From: Actinopolyspora lacussalsi
GTDB lineage: Bacteria; Actinomycetota; Actinomycetes; Mycobacteriales; Pseudonocardiaceae
DNA length: 64,000 nucleotides
NCBI GenBank assembly: GCA_030803735.1
Contig: JAURUC010000001.1
Span: 1,249,501-1,313,500, forward strand
Reading direction: 5' to 3'
This document shows, piece after piece, positions 28,475 through 37,340 of this stretch. The translations under genes were made by a program, and so were the position numbers. The notes below the pieces were generated by a model that was not told the origin of the DNA, ran no database searches, and worked only from the letters and a program-made list of their open reading frames with translations. Position 1 is the stretch's first letter. Each line of letters begins with the position of its first letter.

Positions 28475-28963
28475 ATGACCCAACAGCGCACGTCCCAGCC
28501 GGCGGTTCGGATCCAGCGCCGGTCCGCCCGGGCCATCCTGATCGACGACGAGGAACACCTGGTACTGCTGCGCCGCACGAAACCGGACATGGCGCCCTAC
28601 TGGACAACTCCCGGCGGCGGACTGGAGCACCGGGACGAGTCGCTGGAGGCGGCCATGCACCGCGAGATCGCCGAGGAGATGGGTGCCACCGCCACCGGCG
28701 CGAAACGCGTGTTCCTGAGCAGCACCGCCCGCTCCGGCGGCATCACCGTGCAGCACTTCTTCGTGGCACGACTGACCTCGATGGACGAATCCACCCGCCA
28801 CGGCCCGGAGTTCGACGACCCCACCCGTGGCGAGTACCGCGCGGAACGGTTCGACATGCGCGCCGAAACGCTGGCCACGCTCGACCTGCGCCCAGCACCG
28901 CTGCGCGAGTTCGTGCTGTCCAACCGCCTCGCCCTGCTCGCCGAGGCGCTCTACACGGACTGA
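28475..28963 (+). CDS. NUDIX hydrolase
   Basis: 162 residues from ATG 28475; the frame is open further upstream without similarity to the family. The Nudix box is complete at residues 48-70: GGLEHRDESLEAAMHREIAE then EMG, matching GX5EX7REUXEEXGU, so the metal-binding Glu residues are present. The enzyme hydrolyses a nucleoside diphosphate linked to another moiety, and the substrate is not predictable. It stands alone between the toxin island and the small membrane gene at 29045. Confidence 0.9.
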   Translation: MTQQRTSQPAVRIQRRSARAILIDDEEHLVLLRRTKPDMAPYWTTPGGGLEHRDESLEAAMHREIAEEMGATATGAKRVFLSSTARSGGITVQHFFVARLTSMDESTRHGPEFDDPTRGEYRAERFDMRAETLATLDLRPAPLREFVLSNRLALLAEALYTD

Positions 28964-29044
28964 GAAACCGACCTCCACCAAACGTTCCCGGTGCCCTGCG
29001 CGTTCCCGTCGTCGCGGCGATCGACCGACCACCGGGCCGGCCGG

Positions 29045-29221
29045 CTAGGAAGAAGTCAACGCGGACAGCGACGGCAGTGCCTCGAGGAAGGTCTTCACCG
29101 ACTCGGCCGCCTGTCGCAGCATTACCAAACCCTGTCGCACCGCCGAGGCGGCTTCGGCGGGTGATTCCTTGACCCACCACACCAGCAAAGCCACCGCCAG
29201 CAGCGAAAGCAGCCCCTTCAG
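29045..29221 (-). CDS. Small membrane protein, non-ATG start
   Basis: 58 residues with one membrane helix (LKGLLSLLAVALLVWWVKES) and an amphipathic Ala/Gln-rich tail (AASAVRQGLVMLRQAAESVK, TFLEALPSL). Similar short single-helix proteins are widespread in actinomycetes. No ATG or GTG lies before the helix in this frame, so CTG 29221 is the best available start, or the true start is obscured. Confidence rests on the coherent membrane protein composition only. Confidence 0.45.
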   Translation of the reverse strand: MKGLLSLLAVALLVWWVKESPAEAASAVRQGLVMLRQAAESVKTFLEALPSLSALTSS

Positions 29222-29380
29222 CGGAGTTCCCCCATCTCCCGACGAGCTCCTGACACGTCCAGTGTGCTCGCTCCGGGGCGACTCCGCCCGCTGAGCTTCG
29301 CATCTCCCCGCTGGGACCGCGTTTCACGTGGTGTGGTGTATCGGACGACACCGGATCGGGTGATACCGGAGACGGCGGCC

Positions 29381-30664
29381 TCACCGCTCGACGACTCCCG
29401 AACGAACGAGGCCGCTGCCGTGCAGCTCCAACGGTTCGGCGTAGTACTCCCTGGTAAAACGGCTCCAGTAGCGCGCGGTGGCCCGCAGCAGGTCGTCCCG
29501 CGGGTAGGCCCGCGTTCTGGCCTGCGAACCGTGGGTGTGAATGGAGGTGAGTTTGGCTTCCAGATCCGTCTCGCGCAGCCCGGCGAACCGGTTCGGCGCG
29601 AAATCCACCGTGGCGGAGGGCGACTGGTAGCAGGCGAACCGTTCCACGCCACGCGCCGCGGAGACAGTGGCCCGGTAGACGGCGCGGTGGTCCTGGTGGG
29701 TGTCGTTCTCGGAATGAACCAGCACGACATCGGGCCGGACTCGCCGCACCACGCGTTCGATCCGCCGTACCGTCTCGCCGTTGTCGAGGATGCCGCCGTC
29801 GGGCAGGTCCTCCAACATCAGAGTCGCGCCCAGCGAGTTGACCGCCTCGTGGGCCTCGGCGACCCGCTCGTCCGGATCGCCGCCGACCGCACCGTGTGAC
29901 ATGGTCAGCACGGTTACCTCCCAGCCCGCTTGCACGCGGCGGTGGATGGTCCCGCCCGCACCGATCTCGGCATCGTCGGGATGGGCGCCGACCACCAGCA
30001 TCCGGAACGGCTTCCGGTCCGCCCCGCTCTCCCCGGACTCCGCCCTGCCCTCCTCGCGATCCTGTTGGCGGTCCCGGAAGGCACGCAGCACCGTTTCGGC
30101 CAGTTCGGAGCCGGAGGCACGGCGGGTGACGATCTCGGAGGCTCGTCCGCGCGGCGCGGCCACCGCCGCGGTGGTCGAGACCTCATCGGTGGTGAGCACG
30201 AACGCCGTGCCGGGGAACTCGTGCCCGCAGGCGTTCAGGAACTCGGCGAGTCCACCCGGATCGGATTCCAGCTCCCGATCCCACAGCGCGACGTGCCAAC
30301 CGCTCTCGGCACGCGGGCGGGTTCGCAGCACGGTGCGGAATCTCTCGCGATCGTCGGTCTCGACGACCTCCAGCGCACCGTACTCGCGCAGCAGTTCGGC
30401 CGTGCGTCGCCGCAGCCCGACGTCGTGGTCGGCGACCACGACACGCAACCCGGCCAACGGGCTCTCGTCCCGGGACTCGGCAGCCGTCGCGGGGGGCTGC
30501 GAACCGTGCTCCGGCCCCAGAGTGAAGGTGATCTCGTTCGAACGTTCTGTTCCGGGGTCGGCGGCCTCGAAATCGTGCGCGTGCTCGCTCGGGGGGGCCT
30601 TCGACCCGGACGGACTTCCAGCCCGGCTGACGAGCGGACTCACCACCTTCTGGATACGGTCCAT
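29381..30664 (-). CDS. PIG-L/LmbE deacetylase fused to a receiver-like domain
   Basis: 427 residues from ATG 30664; no strong ribosome site, and the frame is open upstream. Residues about 70-195 resemble a response-regulator receiver domain: LRVVVADHDVGLRRRTAELL with acidic residues, VALWDRELE at the phospho-Asp position, and FVLTTDE at the Thr/Ser position. Residues about 215-427 are a PIG-L/LmbE domain: MLVVGAHPDDAEIGAGGTIH with the zinc-binding AHPDD, and HSENDTHQDHRAVYRA with the HxDH ligands. Such enzymes remove N-acetyl groups from GlcNAc-type substrates (as in mycothiol synthesis). Fusion to a receiver suggests phosphorylation control, but no kinase gene is adjacent. Confidence 0.8.
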   Translation of the reverse strand: MDRIQKVVSPLVSRAGSPSGSKAPPSEHAHDFEAADPGTERSNEITFTLGPEHGSQPPATAAESRDESPLAGLRVVVADHDVGLRRRTAELLREYGALEVVETDDRERFRTVLRTRPRAESGWHVALWDRELESDPGGLAEFLNACGHEFPGTAFVLTTDEVSTTAAVAAPRGRASEIVTRRASGSELAETVLRAFRDRQQDREEGRAESGESGADRKPFRMLVVGAHPDDAEIGAGGTIHRRVQAGWEVTVLTMSHGAVGGDPDERVAEAHEAVNSLGATLMLEDLPDGGILDNGETVRRIERVVRRVRPDVVLVHSENDTHQDHRAVYRATVSAARGVERFACYQSPSATVDFAPNRFAGLRETDLEAKLTSIHTHGSQARTRAYPRDDLLRATARYWSRFTREYYAEPLELHGSGLVRSGVVER

Positions 30665-30803
30665 CGGAGGTGGGTCGCTCGACGTTCCCGGAGTGCTGCA
30701 CCATCCGCCGAGTGTCACAGCGGCCCGGACGGGACGCACGACGAAAACGGCAGCGTACGGAGCCGGACGCGCCGTGGGATGATCGCCGCGCGCCGTAGCC
30801 CGC

Positions 30804-32054
30804 TCACCGAGCGTGCGCCGCGCGAACGGTCTCGGTGCGACGCCCGCCCTCGTCGAGGAAGCGCGCGACCGGCAACGTGGCGGCACCGACGGTGACCGCG
30901 TCGGGACCGAGCCTGCCCTCGGCCACCGAGACCCGGTCGGCGGGATAGCGCAGCGCGTAGCGGGCTACGCTGTCCTGCACCAGTTCCAGTCGGTGTCGGC
31001 CGAGCAGCAGTCCCGCCCAGCCACCGATGAGCACTCGGTTGGGCAGGAAGAGGTTCACCAGGGTCGCGATGCCCGCTCCGAGGTACTCCACTGCTTCCGA
31101 GAGCACGGTCGACGCCGCGGCATCCGAGATCGTGTTCCCGTCGCGGGAGGCCGCGGCCAGCAAGGCACCGAACGCGTGCTCGCCGTCCGCGTCGGGGCTG
31201 ATATCTCCCCCGGTGCGCCGCCAGCGACGCACCATCGCCTCGGCTCCGGTGTACGCCTCCAGGCAGCCGTGCCCGCCACACCGGCAGCGCCGTCCGCGCA
31301 CGCGCAGCGTGCTGTGACCCCACTCGCCGATCCCCGCCGAATTTCCGTCCGCGAACACCGAGACGCCGACACCCGAGCCGAGCAGCACCACCGCCACGTC
31401 ACGCTCACCGCGACCGTGGCCGAACCACATCTCGGCCTGCCCCAGGGTCTCGGCACCGTTGTCGACCAGGACCGGCACGTGTTCGGGCAGGTGCGCGGCG
31501 GAGCGAACCAGCCGCTCGACGGCCACCCCGACCCAGCCGATGGTCTGCCCGTGCACCAGGGCACCGTGAACTTCGTCCGAGGTCACGATGCCGGGAACGC
31601 CGACACCGACACCGAGCAACCACTCGGGGGAGACTCCCCCTTCGATCACCACCCGGTCGAACGCCTCTGCCAGCCGTGCGATCACGTGCTCGGGGTCGCG
31701 TCTGCCGACGTCGAGGGGTCGTTCCGCGCGGGCGATCTCGGTCAGGGCGACGTCGAACAACTCCACGCGGACCCGCGTCTCGCCGATGTCGATGCCCACC
31801 ACGCGTCCGCTCTCGTGGGAGACGCGCAGCAGTGTACGGGGACGTCCCCCGTCGGACTCGACCGAGCCCGCTTCCTCCAGGAGGCCGTCGGCCACCAGCT
31901 CACCGACCACATTGCTCACCGAACCGGGGCTGAGACCGGTGGCGGGCCCCAGTTGGTGCCGACTCAGCGGTCCGCCGAAGTACAGTCGGCGCAGCACCGC
32001 GGCACGATTGCCGCGCCGTAGATCGCGTACCGTCCGCCCGTACCGATCCCCCAT
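30804..32054 (-). CDS. ROK family transcriptional regulator (NagC/XylR type)
   Basis: 416 residues. ATG 32054 has GAAGGAG five bases upstream. Residues 12-75 form a winged helix-turn-helix (LRRGNRAAVLRRLYFGGPLS, LSPGSVSNVVGELVADGLLE). The rest is an ROK sugar-kinase-like domain with GIDIGETRVRVELFD, the ROK zinc motif CRCGGHGCLEAYTG and IGEWGHSTL. The protein is probably a sugar-responsive repressor. It lies 141 bp downstream of the GH3 beta-glucosidase on the same strand and is the natural candidate to bind the two AT-rich palindromes upstream of that gene. Confidence 0.9.
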   Translation of the reverse strand: MGDRYGRTVRDLRRGNRAAVLRRLYFGGPLSRHQLGPATGLSPGSVSNVVGELVADGLLEEAGSVESDGGRPRTLLRVSHESGRVVGIDIGETRVRVELFDVALTEIARAERPLDVGRRDPEHVIARLAEAFDRVVIEGGVSPEWLLGVGVGVPGIVTSDEVHGALVHGQTIGWVGVAVERLVRSAAHLPEHVPVLVDNGAETLGQAEMWFGHGRGERDVAVVLLGSGVGVSVFADGNSAGIGEWGHSTLRVRGRRCRCGGHGCLEAYTGAEAMVRRWRRTGGDISPDADGEHAFGALLAAASRDGNTISDAAASTVLSEAVEYLGAGIATLVNLFLPNRVLIGGWAGLLLGRHRLELVQDSVARYALRYPADRVSVAEGRLGPDAVTVGAATLPVARFLDEGGRRTETVRAAHAR

Positions 32055-32195
32055 GTCGCTCCTTCCGATACCGGCGGTCGCCGACCGGCAACCCGAGAGG
32101 CGAGCCTAGTAGTGTGCTTCGGTACGGCCCCTGTCACTCCGGCCCCTGTCACTCCGGTCCCCGTCCGGCCGGTCCCAGCCAGTCCGACTCCCCCG

Positions 32196-34304
32196 TCAGT
32201 CCGACTCCGGATCCCACCACAGTGTGGTGCGTACGTCACCGAGTCCCCGGCCGAGCATGATTCGCCCGCCGCGCAGAAAACGCCAGCTTCCGGACGAAAC
32301 CTCGCGCACCCGTTGTGCCCGGAGGTCGCACGGCACCCGGACACGGGTCCGCCGCCCCGCCTCGACGTGCACCCTGGTCCAGCCGATCAGCCGCACCGGT
32401 TCGGAGTTCGCCGCGGGCAGCAGATAGACCTGCACGGTCTCCGTACCGGCCCGAGGACCGGTGTTCGCGACGTCGACCGTGACGCTGCGCACCGCGTTGA
32501 GATCCCTGACCAGCGCTGGGGAGTCGTAGCGCCAGGTGGTGTAGCCGAGGCCGTGGCCGAACCAGAACAGCGGCTCCACGTCGGCGTGCCGGTACCAACC
32601 CCGGTAGCCGACCGCGGTGCCCTCCTCGTAGACCAGCGCCCCGTTGACCGGACAGGTCGACCAGGCGGGGCCGTCCCCGTCGCGTGCGGGGAAGGTGGTG
32701 ACCAGCCGTCCGGCGGGCTCGATCTCGCCGGTGAGCGCCGCCGCCACCGCCGCTCCGGCCTCCTGGCCGGGCAGTCCGGCCCACAGCACCGCGTCCACCA
32801 GATCCAGCCACGGCATCAGCACCGGCGTGGCCGCGTTGACCACGACGACGGTGCGCCGGGCCGCGGCGGCCACCGCGGCGACCATGGCGTCCTGCTGTCC
32901 GGGAAGCGCGAGGGTGGACTTGTCCTTGCCCTCGGTCTCCTGCTCCGAGGTCAACCCCACGACCACTACGGCAACGTCGACCTCACTCGCCGCCAGGGCC
33001 ACGCGTTCGGTGATCTCAGCGGTGGTCGCGGGAGCGGACCGGATCGCCTGCCCTGGGATGCCCCCGCTCGCCGGATCGCGCGCCGACTCCGACCGGCACG
33101 ACGGACCACTGCGCACGTCGACACCGTCGACCACCGAGACCCGGTCGCGTCCGAACGTCGCGACGAGACCGTCGGCGACGGAGACCACGTGTGGTGGGCG
33201 CACCCGGGACGTCGCACCTCCCTGCGCCACGGTGTCCACGGCGTGCCGACCGATGACGGCGAGGGACTCCGTACCGGAGAGCGGCAGCACAGCGGCCGGG
33301 TTGGTCAACACCGTCATGCCGCCCGCTGCCAGTGCGCGCAGCCGACGACGGGGTAACGGGGCGTCGGGTGCGGGTCGCGAGGCGCGTCGCAGCGTTCCGG
33401 AACGGCTTGTTGCGAAGCCCTCCGACTCACCATCGAGAGCACCGGTTCGTTCGGCCAGCCGCAGTACGCGTCGAAGGTGTTCGTCGATGGTGGATTCGGC
33501 CACGTCACCGGCACGCACCGCCGCGACCAAGCCCGCACCCCACGGCCCGTCCGGGACCGGCACGACCGGATCCAGCCCCGCGTCGGTGCCGGCCGCGATC
33601 GGACTCGCGGCGAACGGGTCGGAGACGACCGCACCGTCGTAGTGCCACTCCCCCTTGAGCAGTCGCTCGACGAGCTGGGGGTGTTCGGGGGCGCTGATCC
33701 CGTTGATCCTGTTGTGGGAGGTCAGTACGCTCCAGGGGGACGCGTCGTGCACGAGCATCTCGAACGGCAGCAGATACACCTCCCGCAGGGTCTTCTCATC
33801 GACCACGGAGTCCACTGTGGTGCGTTCGAACTCGGACTCGTTGGCCAGGAAGTGCTTCGGGCAGGCCGATACTCCCCTGCGCTGCAGGGCCCGCACGTAC
33901 TCTGTCGCCAGTGCACCGGTCAGCAGCGGATCCTCGCTGAAGCACTCGAAGACACGGCCCCCCAACGGGGTTCGGTGCAGATTGACCGAGGGTCCCAGCA
34001 GTACGTGCACACCCCGGGGGATGGCTTCCTCGGCCAGCAGCGCCCCGGCCTCACCCGCTACCGCGACGTCCCAGTGCTGGGCGAGCAGCGTGGGGTTGGG
34101 CAGCAGTGAGGCGGTCCCGCCGTCGGCGCGTTCCGTGTCGCGCAGCCCGCTCGGGCCACCCGAGAAGCGCAGTCGGGACAGCCCGATCGACGTGTTCTCC
34201 GGTAGACCGGATGAGTCCGAGCCGGTCAACAGGGCCACTTTGCTCGGCAGGTCCAGACAGGCGATCGTGGTCTCGACACGGGAGTCCAGCTCGGTGACGG
34301 TCAT
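32196..34304 (-). CDS. GH3 family beta-glucosidase
   Basis: 702 residues. ATG 34304 has GGAGAG seven bases upstream, and no signal peptide is present, so it is cytoplasmic. The order is N-terminal TIM-like domain (ACPKHFLANESEFER, substrate-binding Lys and His at 150-151), nucleophile Asp229 in DGAVVSDPF (most relatives read SDW here), then the alpha/beta sandwich domain (AVVVVGLTSEQETEGKDKST) and a C-terminal fibronectin-III-like domain (WFGHGLGYTTWRY onward). It hydrolyses terminal beta-linked glucose or xylose from imported oligosaccharides. Two palindromes upstream and the adjacent ROK gene imply sugar-controlled expression. Confidence 0.9.
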   Translation of the reverse strand: MTVTELDSRVETTIACLDLPSKVALLTGSDSSGLPENTSIGLSRLRFSGGPSGLRDTERADGGTASLLPNPTLLAQHWDVAVAGEAGALLAEEAIPRGVHVLLGPSVNLHRTPLGGRVFECFSEDPLLTGALATEYVRALQRRGVSACPKHFLANESEFERTTVDSVVDEKTLREVYLLPFEMLVHDASPWSVLTSHNRINGISAPEHPQLVERLLKGEWHYDGAVVSDPFAASPIAAGTDAGLDPVVPVPDGPWGAGLVAAVRAGDVAESTIDEHLRRVLRLAERTGALDGESEGFATSRSGTLRRASRPAPDAPLPRRRLRALAAGGMTVLTNPAAVLPLSGTESLAVIGRHAVDTVAQGGATSRVRPPHVVSVADGLVATFGRDRVSVVDGVDVRSGPSCRSESARDPASGGIPGQAIRSAPATTAEITERVALAASEVDVAVVVVGLTSEQETEGKDKSTLALPGQQDAMVAAVAAAARRTVVVVNAATPVLMPWLDLVDAVLWAGLPGQEAGAAVAAALTGEIEPAGRLVTTFPARDGDGPAWSTCPVNGALVYEEGTAVGYRGWYRHADVEPLFWFGHGLGYTTWRYDSPALVRDLNAVRSVTVDVANTGPRAGTETVQVYLLPAANSEPVRLIGWTRVHVEAGRRTRVRVPCDLRAQRVREVSSGSWRFLRGGRIMLGRGLGDVRTTLWWDPESD

Positions 34305-34325
34305 GTCGTTCTCTCCGCTCTACCA

Positions 34326-34346
34326 TTAATTCAATATCTAAATTAA
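34326..34346. promoter_or_regulatory. AT-rich 21-bp palindrome upstream of the GH3 gene
   Basis: TTAATT and AATTAA arms are separated by nine bases, 22 bp upstream of the GH3 start codon. It resembles the second palindrome at 34459-34481. The composition is far more AT-rich than the surroundings, typical of NagC/XylR-type ROK operators. Confidence 0.55.
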
Positions 34347-34458
34347 CGCGCGAATCGGGTGGACCGGGCGCACGGGAATCATCGAGCCGAGGAGCCGACG
34401 GCCGATGACATGCCCTGACCCCTTCGTGGGCGTGCGCGGCACGTCCACCGCGGAGCGA

Positions 34459-34481
34459 CTTAAATTACGCTATAATTTAAG
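34459..34481. promoter_or_regulatory. AT-rich palindrome between the GH3 and DUF7144 genes
   Basis: The perfect inverted repeat CTTAAATTA-CGCTA-TAATTTAAG. It contains a plus-strand TATAAT (34471-34476), so it may overlap a -10 element. Its core resembles the 34326-34346 palindrome in length and sequence, which suggests one regulator with two sites about 113-135 bp apart. Nothing else was recognised in 34347-34660. Confidence 0.6.
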
Positions 34482-34673
34482 GCTCGACGGAAGAGTGGTC
34501 AAGATCACCTGTGCGCGGCACGTCAGGCGCTACCCGACCGGGGGGACGGCGGGAATCGGCCCGGTCACGGAACGGGTGTCCAGCTACGCGGTGGGCACGC
34601 CGCTGCGCTGCGCGAACGTGCGAACCGGAGGACGCTGGTACCAGCCATCCCTTCGCACGGGAGGAGAGTTCAA

Positions 34674-35159
34674 ATGTCCACTCCGCAACCAGGACCACAG
34701 TCCACATCCGGTGCCGGGGAAGGTGCCGAACGCCGAGCACCCGAGGACCGGGGCAGCTGGGCGATGACGGCCGCCCAACCGATGCCCGGGATGTCCGGGT
34801 GGCTGGCCTTCGGGGGCTGGATGCTCGCGCTGGTCGGCGTCTTCAACGTCATCGCCGGTCTCACCGCGTTGTTGCAGCCCGGCTACTACGTGGTAACCGG
34901 TGGTGAGCTGCTGGTCTTCGGCTTCGGCGCCTGGGGCTGGATCTGGCTCGCGTTCGGCGCACTGCAGGTCGTGGCAGGCGCGGGTTGCCTGGCCGGTCAG
35001 ATGTGGGCACGGATGACCGGTATCGCTCTCGCCGGTTTGGCCGCGATCGCTCACCTGGCCTTCCTCGCCGCGTTCCCGTTCTGGGAACTGGTGTCGATCG
35101 GGCTGTGCGTGCTGGTGATCTACTCGCTGGTGGTCCCGCCCAGAAACGCCGTCGGCTGA
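34674..35159 (+). CDS. DUF7144-like membrane protein
   Basis: 161 residues. ATG 34674 has GGAGGAG at 34660-34666. A polar N-terminus of about 38 residues precedes four membrane helices (WLAFGGWMLALVGVFNVIAG, YYVVTGGELLVFGFGAWGWI, LAFGALQVVAGAGCLAGQMW and a final FWELVSIGLCVLVIYSLVV). This four-helix pattern with W-x-W-I turns matches a widespread actinobacterial membrane family of unknown function. It is divergent from GH3. Confidence 0.75.
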   Translation: MSTPQPGPQSTSGAGEGAERRAPEDRGSWAMTAAQPMPGMSGWLAFGGWMLALVGVFNVIAGLTALLQPGYYVVTGGELLVFGFGAWGWIWLAFGALQVVAGAGCLAGQMWARMTGIALAGLAAIAHLAFLAAFPFWELVSIGLCVLVIYSLVVPPRNAVG

Positions 35160-35235
35160 ACGTTCTCCGAAGAGCATCGCCTCACGGGCGACAGCACGAG
35201 CGCGGCAACCGGTACCGAAGCGTGGTTCCCGTCCC

Positions 35236-35634
35236 TCACACGAGTTCGCTCAACAGCTGTCGCACCCGGGCGTCGATGTCGTCGCGGATGGGGCGGATCT
35301 GCTCGGCGGTCTTGCCGGCGGGGTCGTCGAGCTGCCAGTCGAGGTAGCGCTTGCCCGGGAAGACCGGGCAGGCGTCCCCGCAGCCCATCGTGATGACCAC
35401 GTCGGAGGCGTCCACCGATTCGGTGGTCAGCTTCTTCGGGAACCGCTGGGAGACGTCGAGGCCGAGTTCCTCCATGACCTCGACGACGGCGGGATTGATC
35501 TCCTCGGCCGGTGTGGAACCGGCCGAACGGACGGCCACGGCGCCCCGGGCGTGGTGATCAAGCAGTGCGGCGGCCATCTGGGACCGTCCGGCGTTGTGCA
35601 CGCAGACGAACAGCACTTCGGGTGTGACGGACAC
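35236..35634 (-). CDS. arsC: Arsenate reductase, low-molecular-weight phosphatase type
   Basis: 132 residues. GTG 35634 has GAGGAG six bases upstream. The phosphatase loop CVHNAGR (Cys11 to Arg17, CX5R) is followed by Cys85 and Cys89 in MGCGDACPVFPGKRYLDW, which gives the three redox cysteines of thioredoxin- or mycoredoxin-coupled ArsC. It reduces arsenate to arsenite for export by the pump encoded just upstream in the operon (31-bp gap). Confidence 0.92.
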   Translation of the reverse strand: MSVTPEVLFVCVHNAGRSQMAAALLDHHARGAVAVRSAGSTPAEEINPAVVEVMEELGLDVSQRFPKKLTTESVDASDVVITMGCGDACPVFPGKRYLDWQLDDPAGKTAEQIRPIRDDIDARVRQLLSELV

Positions 35635-35665
35635 GGATCGCTCCTCGGATCGCGTTCGAGTGGGG

Positions 35666-36781
35666 TCAGCGCTGCTGGGAGACACCAGCGGCGACGGGTG
35701 GGGTGGTCGGATCGTCGCGGAACCAGCGGCGAGCGGCCAGGCTGACGTAGACCAACCCGACCAGCACCGGAACCTCGATGAGCGGGCCGACCACACCGGC
35801 CAGCGCCTGACCGCTGGTCACGCCGAAGGTGGCGATGGCCACAGCGATCGCCAGTTCGAAGTTGTTGCCCGCGGCGGTGAACGCCAGCGTGGTCGAGCGC
35901 TCGTACGACATCCGCAACCCCTTGCCGAGGACGAAGGTTCCCGCCCACATGACCACGAAGTAGACCAGCAGCGGCAGCGCGATGCGGGCCACGTCGAGGG
36001 GTTGGCTGGTTATCGCCCCGCCCTGCAGGGCGAACAGCACCACGATGGTGAACAGCAGGCCGTACGGGGCCAGCGGGCCGACCTTGTTCAGGAACGTCGC
36101 CTCGTACCAGACACGTCCCTTGGCGCGCTCGCCGAGACGCCGCGACAAGTAGCCCGCGACCAGCGGGATGCCGAGGAAGATCAGCACGGACTGGGCGATC
36201 TGCCAGGCCGAGACGTCCAGCCCTACCCGGGCCAGCCCCAGCCAGCCGGGCAGCACGCTCAGGTAGAACCAGCCGAGACCGGCGAAGGCGATCACCTGGA
36301 ACACCGAGTTCAGCGCCACCAGCACCGCGGCGGCCTCCCGGTCACCGCAGGCCAGGTCGTTCCAGATGATGACCATGGCGATGCAGCGCGCCAACCCGAC
36401 GATGATCAACCCGGTGCGGTACTCGGGCAGATCGGGCAGGAACGCCCAGGCCAACGTGAACATCACGGCCGGACCCACCAACCAGTTGACGACCAGCGAG
36501 CTGACCAGCAACCGCCGGTCGCCGGTGACGGTGTCCAACCGGTCGTAGCGCACCTTGGCCAGCACCGGATACATCATCACCAACAGCCCGACGAAGATCG
36601 GCAGTGAGACTCCGGAGACCACGTGCAGCGAGTTCAACGCCGTGTTCAACCCCGGCACGAACCGACCGGCAAGCAAGCCCGACAACATGGCGGCGCCGAT
36701 CCAGAGGGGCAGGAACCGGTCCATAACCGACAACCGCCGGGCCACGGTGGTCTCGGACGGTCGCTGGGCCGTGTCCGTCAC
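35666..36781 (-). CDS. acr3: ACR3 family arsenite efflux transporter
   Basis: 371 residues from GTG 36781, with ten hydrophobic helices. ACR3 hallmarks include FVGLLVMMYPVLAKVRYDRL near residue 65, GLARCIAMVIIWNDLACGD with the essential Cys, and FTAAGNNFELAIAVAIATFG. It extrudes arsenite using the proton-motive force. It lies between arsR (112 bp upstream) and arsC, forming a minimal resistance operon. Confidence 0.95.
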   Translation of the reverse strand: MTDTAQRPSETTVARRLSVMDRFLPLWIGAAMLSGLLAGRFVPGLNTALNSLHVVSGVSLPIFVGLLVMMYPVLAKVRYDRLDTVTGDRRLLVSSLVVNWLVGPAVMFTLAWAFLPDLPEYRTGLIIVGLARCIAMVIIWNDLACGDREAAAVLVALNSVFQVIAFAGLGWFYLSVLPGWLGLARVGLDVSAWQIAQSVLIFLGIPLVAGYLSRRLGERAKGRVWYEATFLNKVGPLAPYGLLFTIVVLFALQGGAITSQPLDVARIALPLLVYFVVMWAGTFVLGKGLRMSYERSTTLAFTAAGNNFELAIAVAIATFGVTSGQALAGVVGPLIEVPVLVGLVYVSLAARRWFRDDPTTPPVAAGVSQQR

Positions 36782-36892
36782 GGCGTCACCTCGCAGGTTT
36801 CCTGATCGTGGTCGTACTGGGAATCCGGCGGCCCGGCCCGCCGCGGTGCTCGCGGCGGAGCCTGCCGTCCGGGGGTGTCCGAGGTTCGGAGC

Positions 36893-37255
36893 TCAGGCCG
36901 ATGTGGACACGGTCGGAGCCGGACCGAGAACCGCCGACAGCTGTTGCAGGGTCTCCGGGAGCACCCGGTAGTAGACCCAGGTGCCTCGCCGCTCACCGGT
37001 GATGGCGCCGGCCTCGCGCAGCACCTTGAGGTGGTGCGAGATCGTCGGCCCGGACAGGTCGAACGCGCCGCTCAGGTCGCACACGCACGCCTCCCCACCC
37101 GCGTGGGCGGCGATCAACGACAGCAGCCGCAGCCGCACCGGATCGCCCAGCGCCTTGAACACCGCCGAGAGGTCCGCGGCCTGCTCGGCCGACAGCGGCT
37201 CCCCCGTCACCGGTGAACAGCACCAGCGCTCTTCACCCCGCTCCTGATTCGACAT
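36893..37255 (-). CDS. arsR: ArsR family arsenic-responsive repressor
   Basis: 120 residues. A winged helix-turn-helix spans residues 28-100 (FKALGDPVRLRLLSLIAAHA, SGPTISHHLKVLREAG). Cys57 and Cys59 in EACVCDL form the typical As(III)/Sb(III) site in the DNA-recognition region, and Cys12/Cys13 (WCCSP) may give the third ligand. It is divergent from arsI/cadI at 37341, and the shared gap holds two dyad sites, so it should repress both directions until arsenite binds. Confidence 0.93.
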   Translation of the reverse strand: MSNQERGEERWCCSPVTGEPLSAEQAADLSAVFKALGDPVRLRLLSLIAAHAGGEACVCDLSGAFDLSGPTISHHLKVLREAGAITGERRGTWVYYRVLPETLQQLSAVLGPAPTVSTSA

Positions 37256-37264
37256 GCTTCTACA

Positions 37265-37326
37265 TTGACAGATGTCTAACCAAGGCGCAAACTACGAGTC
37301 GTCCAACTGATTAGATAAATATCTAA
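37265..37326. promoter_or_regulatory. ArsR operator pair
   Basis: TTGACAGATGTCTAA (37265-37279, imperfect dyad) lies just upstream of arsR. The perfect dyad TTAGATA-AA-TATCTAA (37311-37326) lies just upstream of the divergent arsI/cadI gene. The shared TTAGA half-site suggests the same repressor binds both. Confidence 0.7.
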
Positions 37327-37340
37327 CCAATGGAGGGATC

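Noticed and set aside
28743..29384. A 213-codon minus-strand frame overlapping the NUDIX gene and the small membrane gene
   Set aside because: It is Arg- and Gly-rich with no motifs and conflicts with the complete Nudix box on the plus strand.
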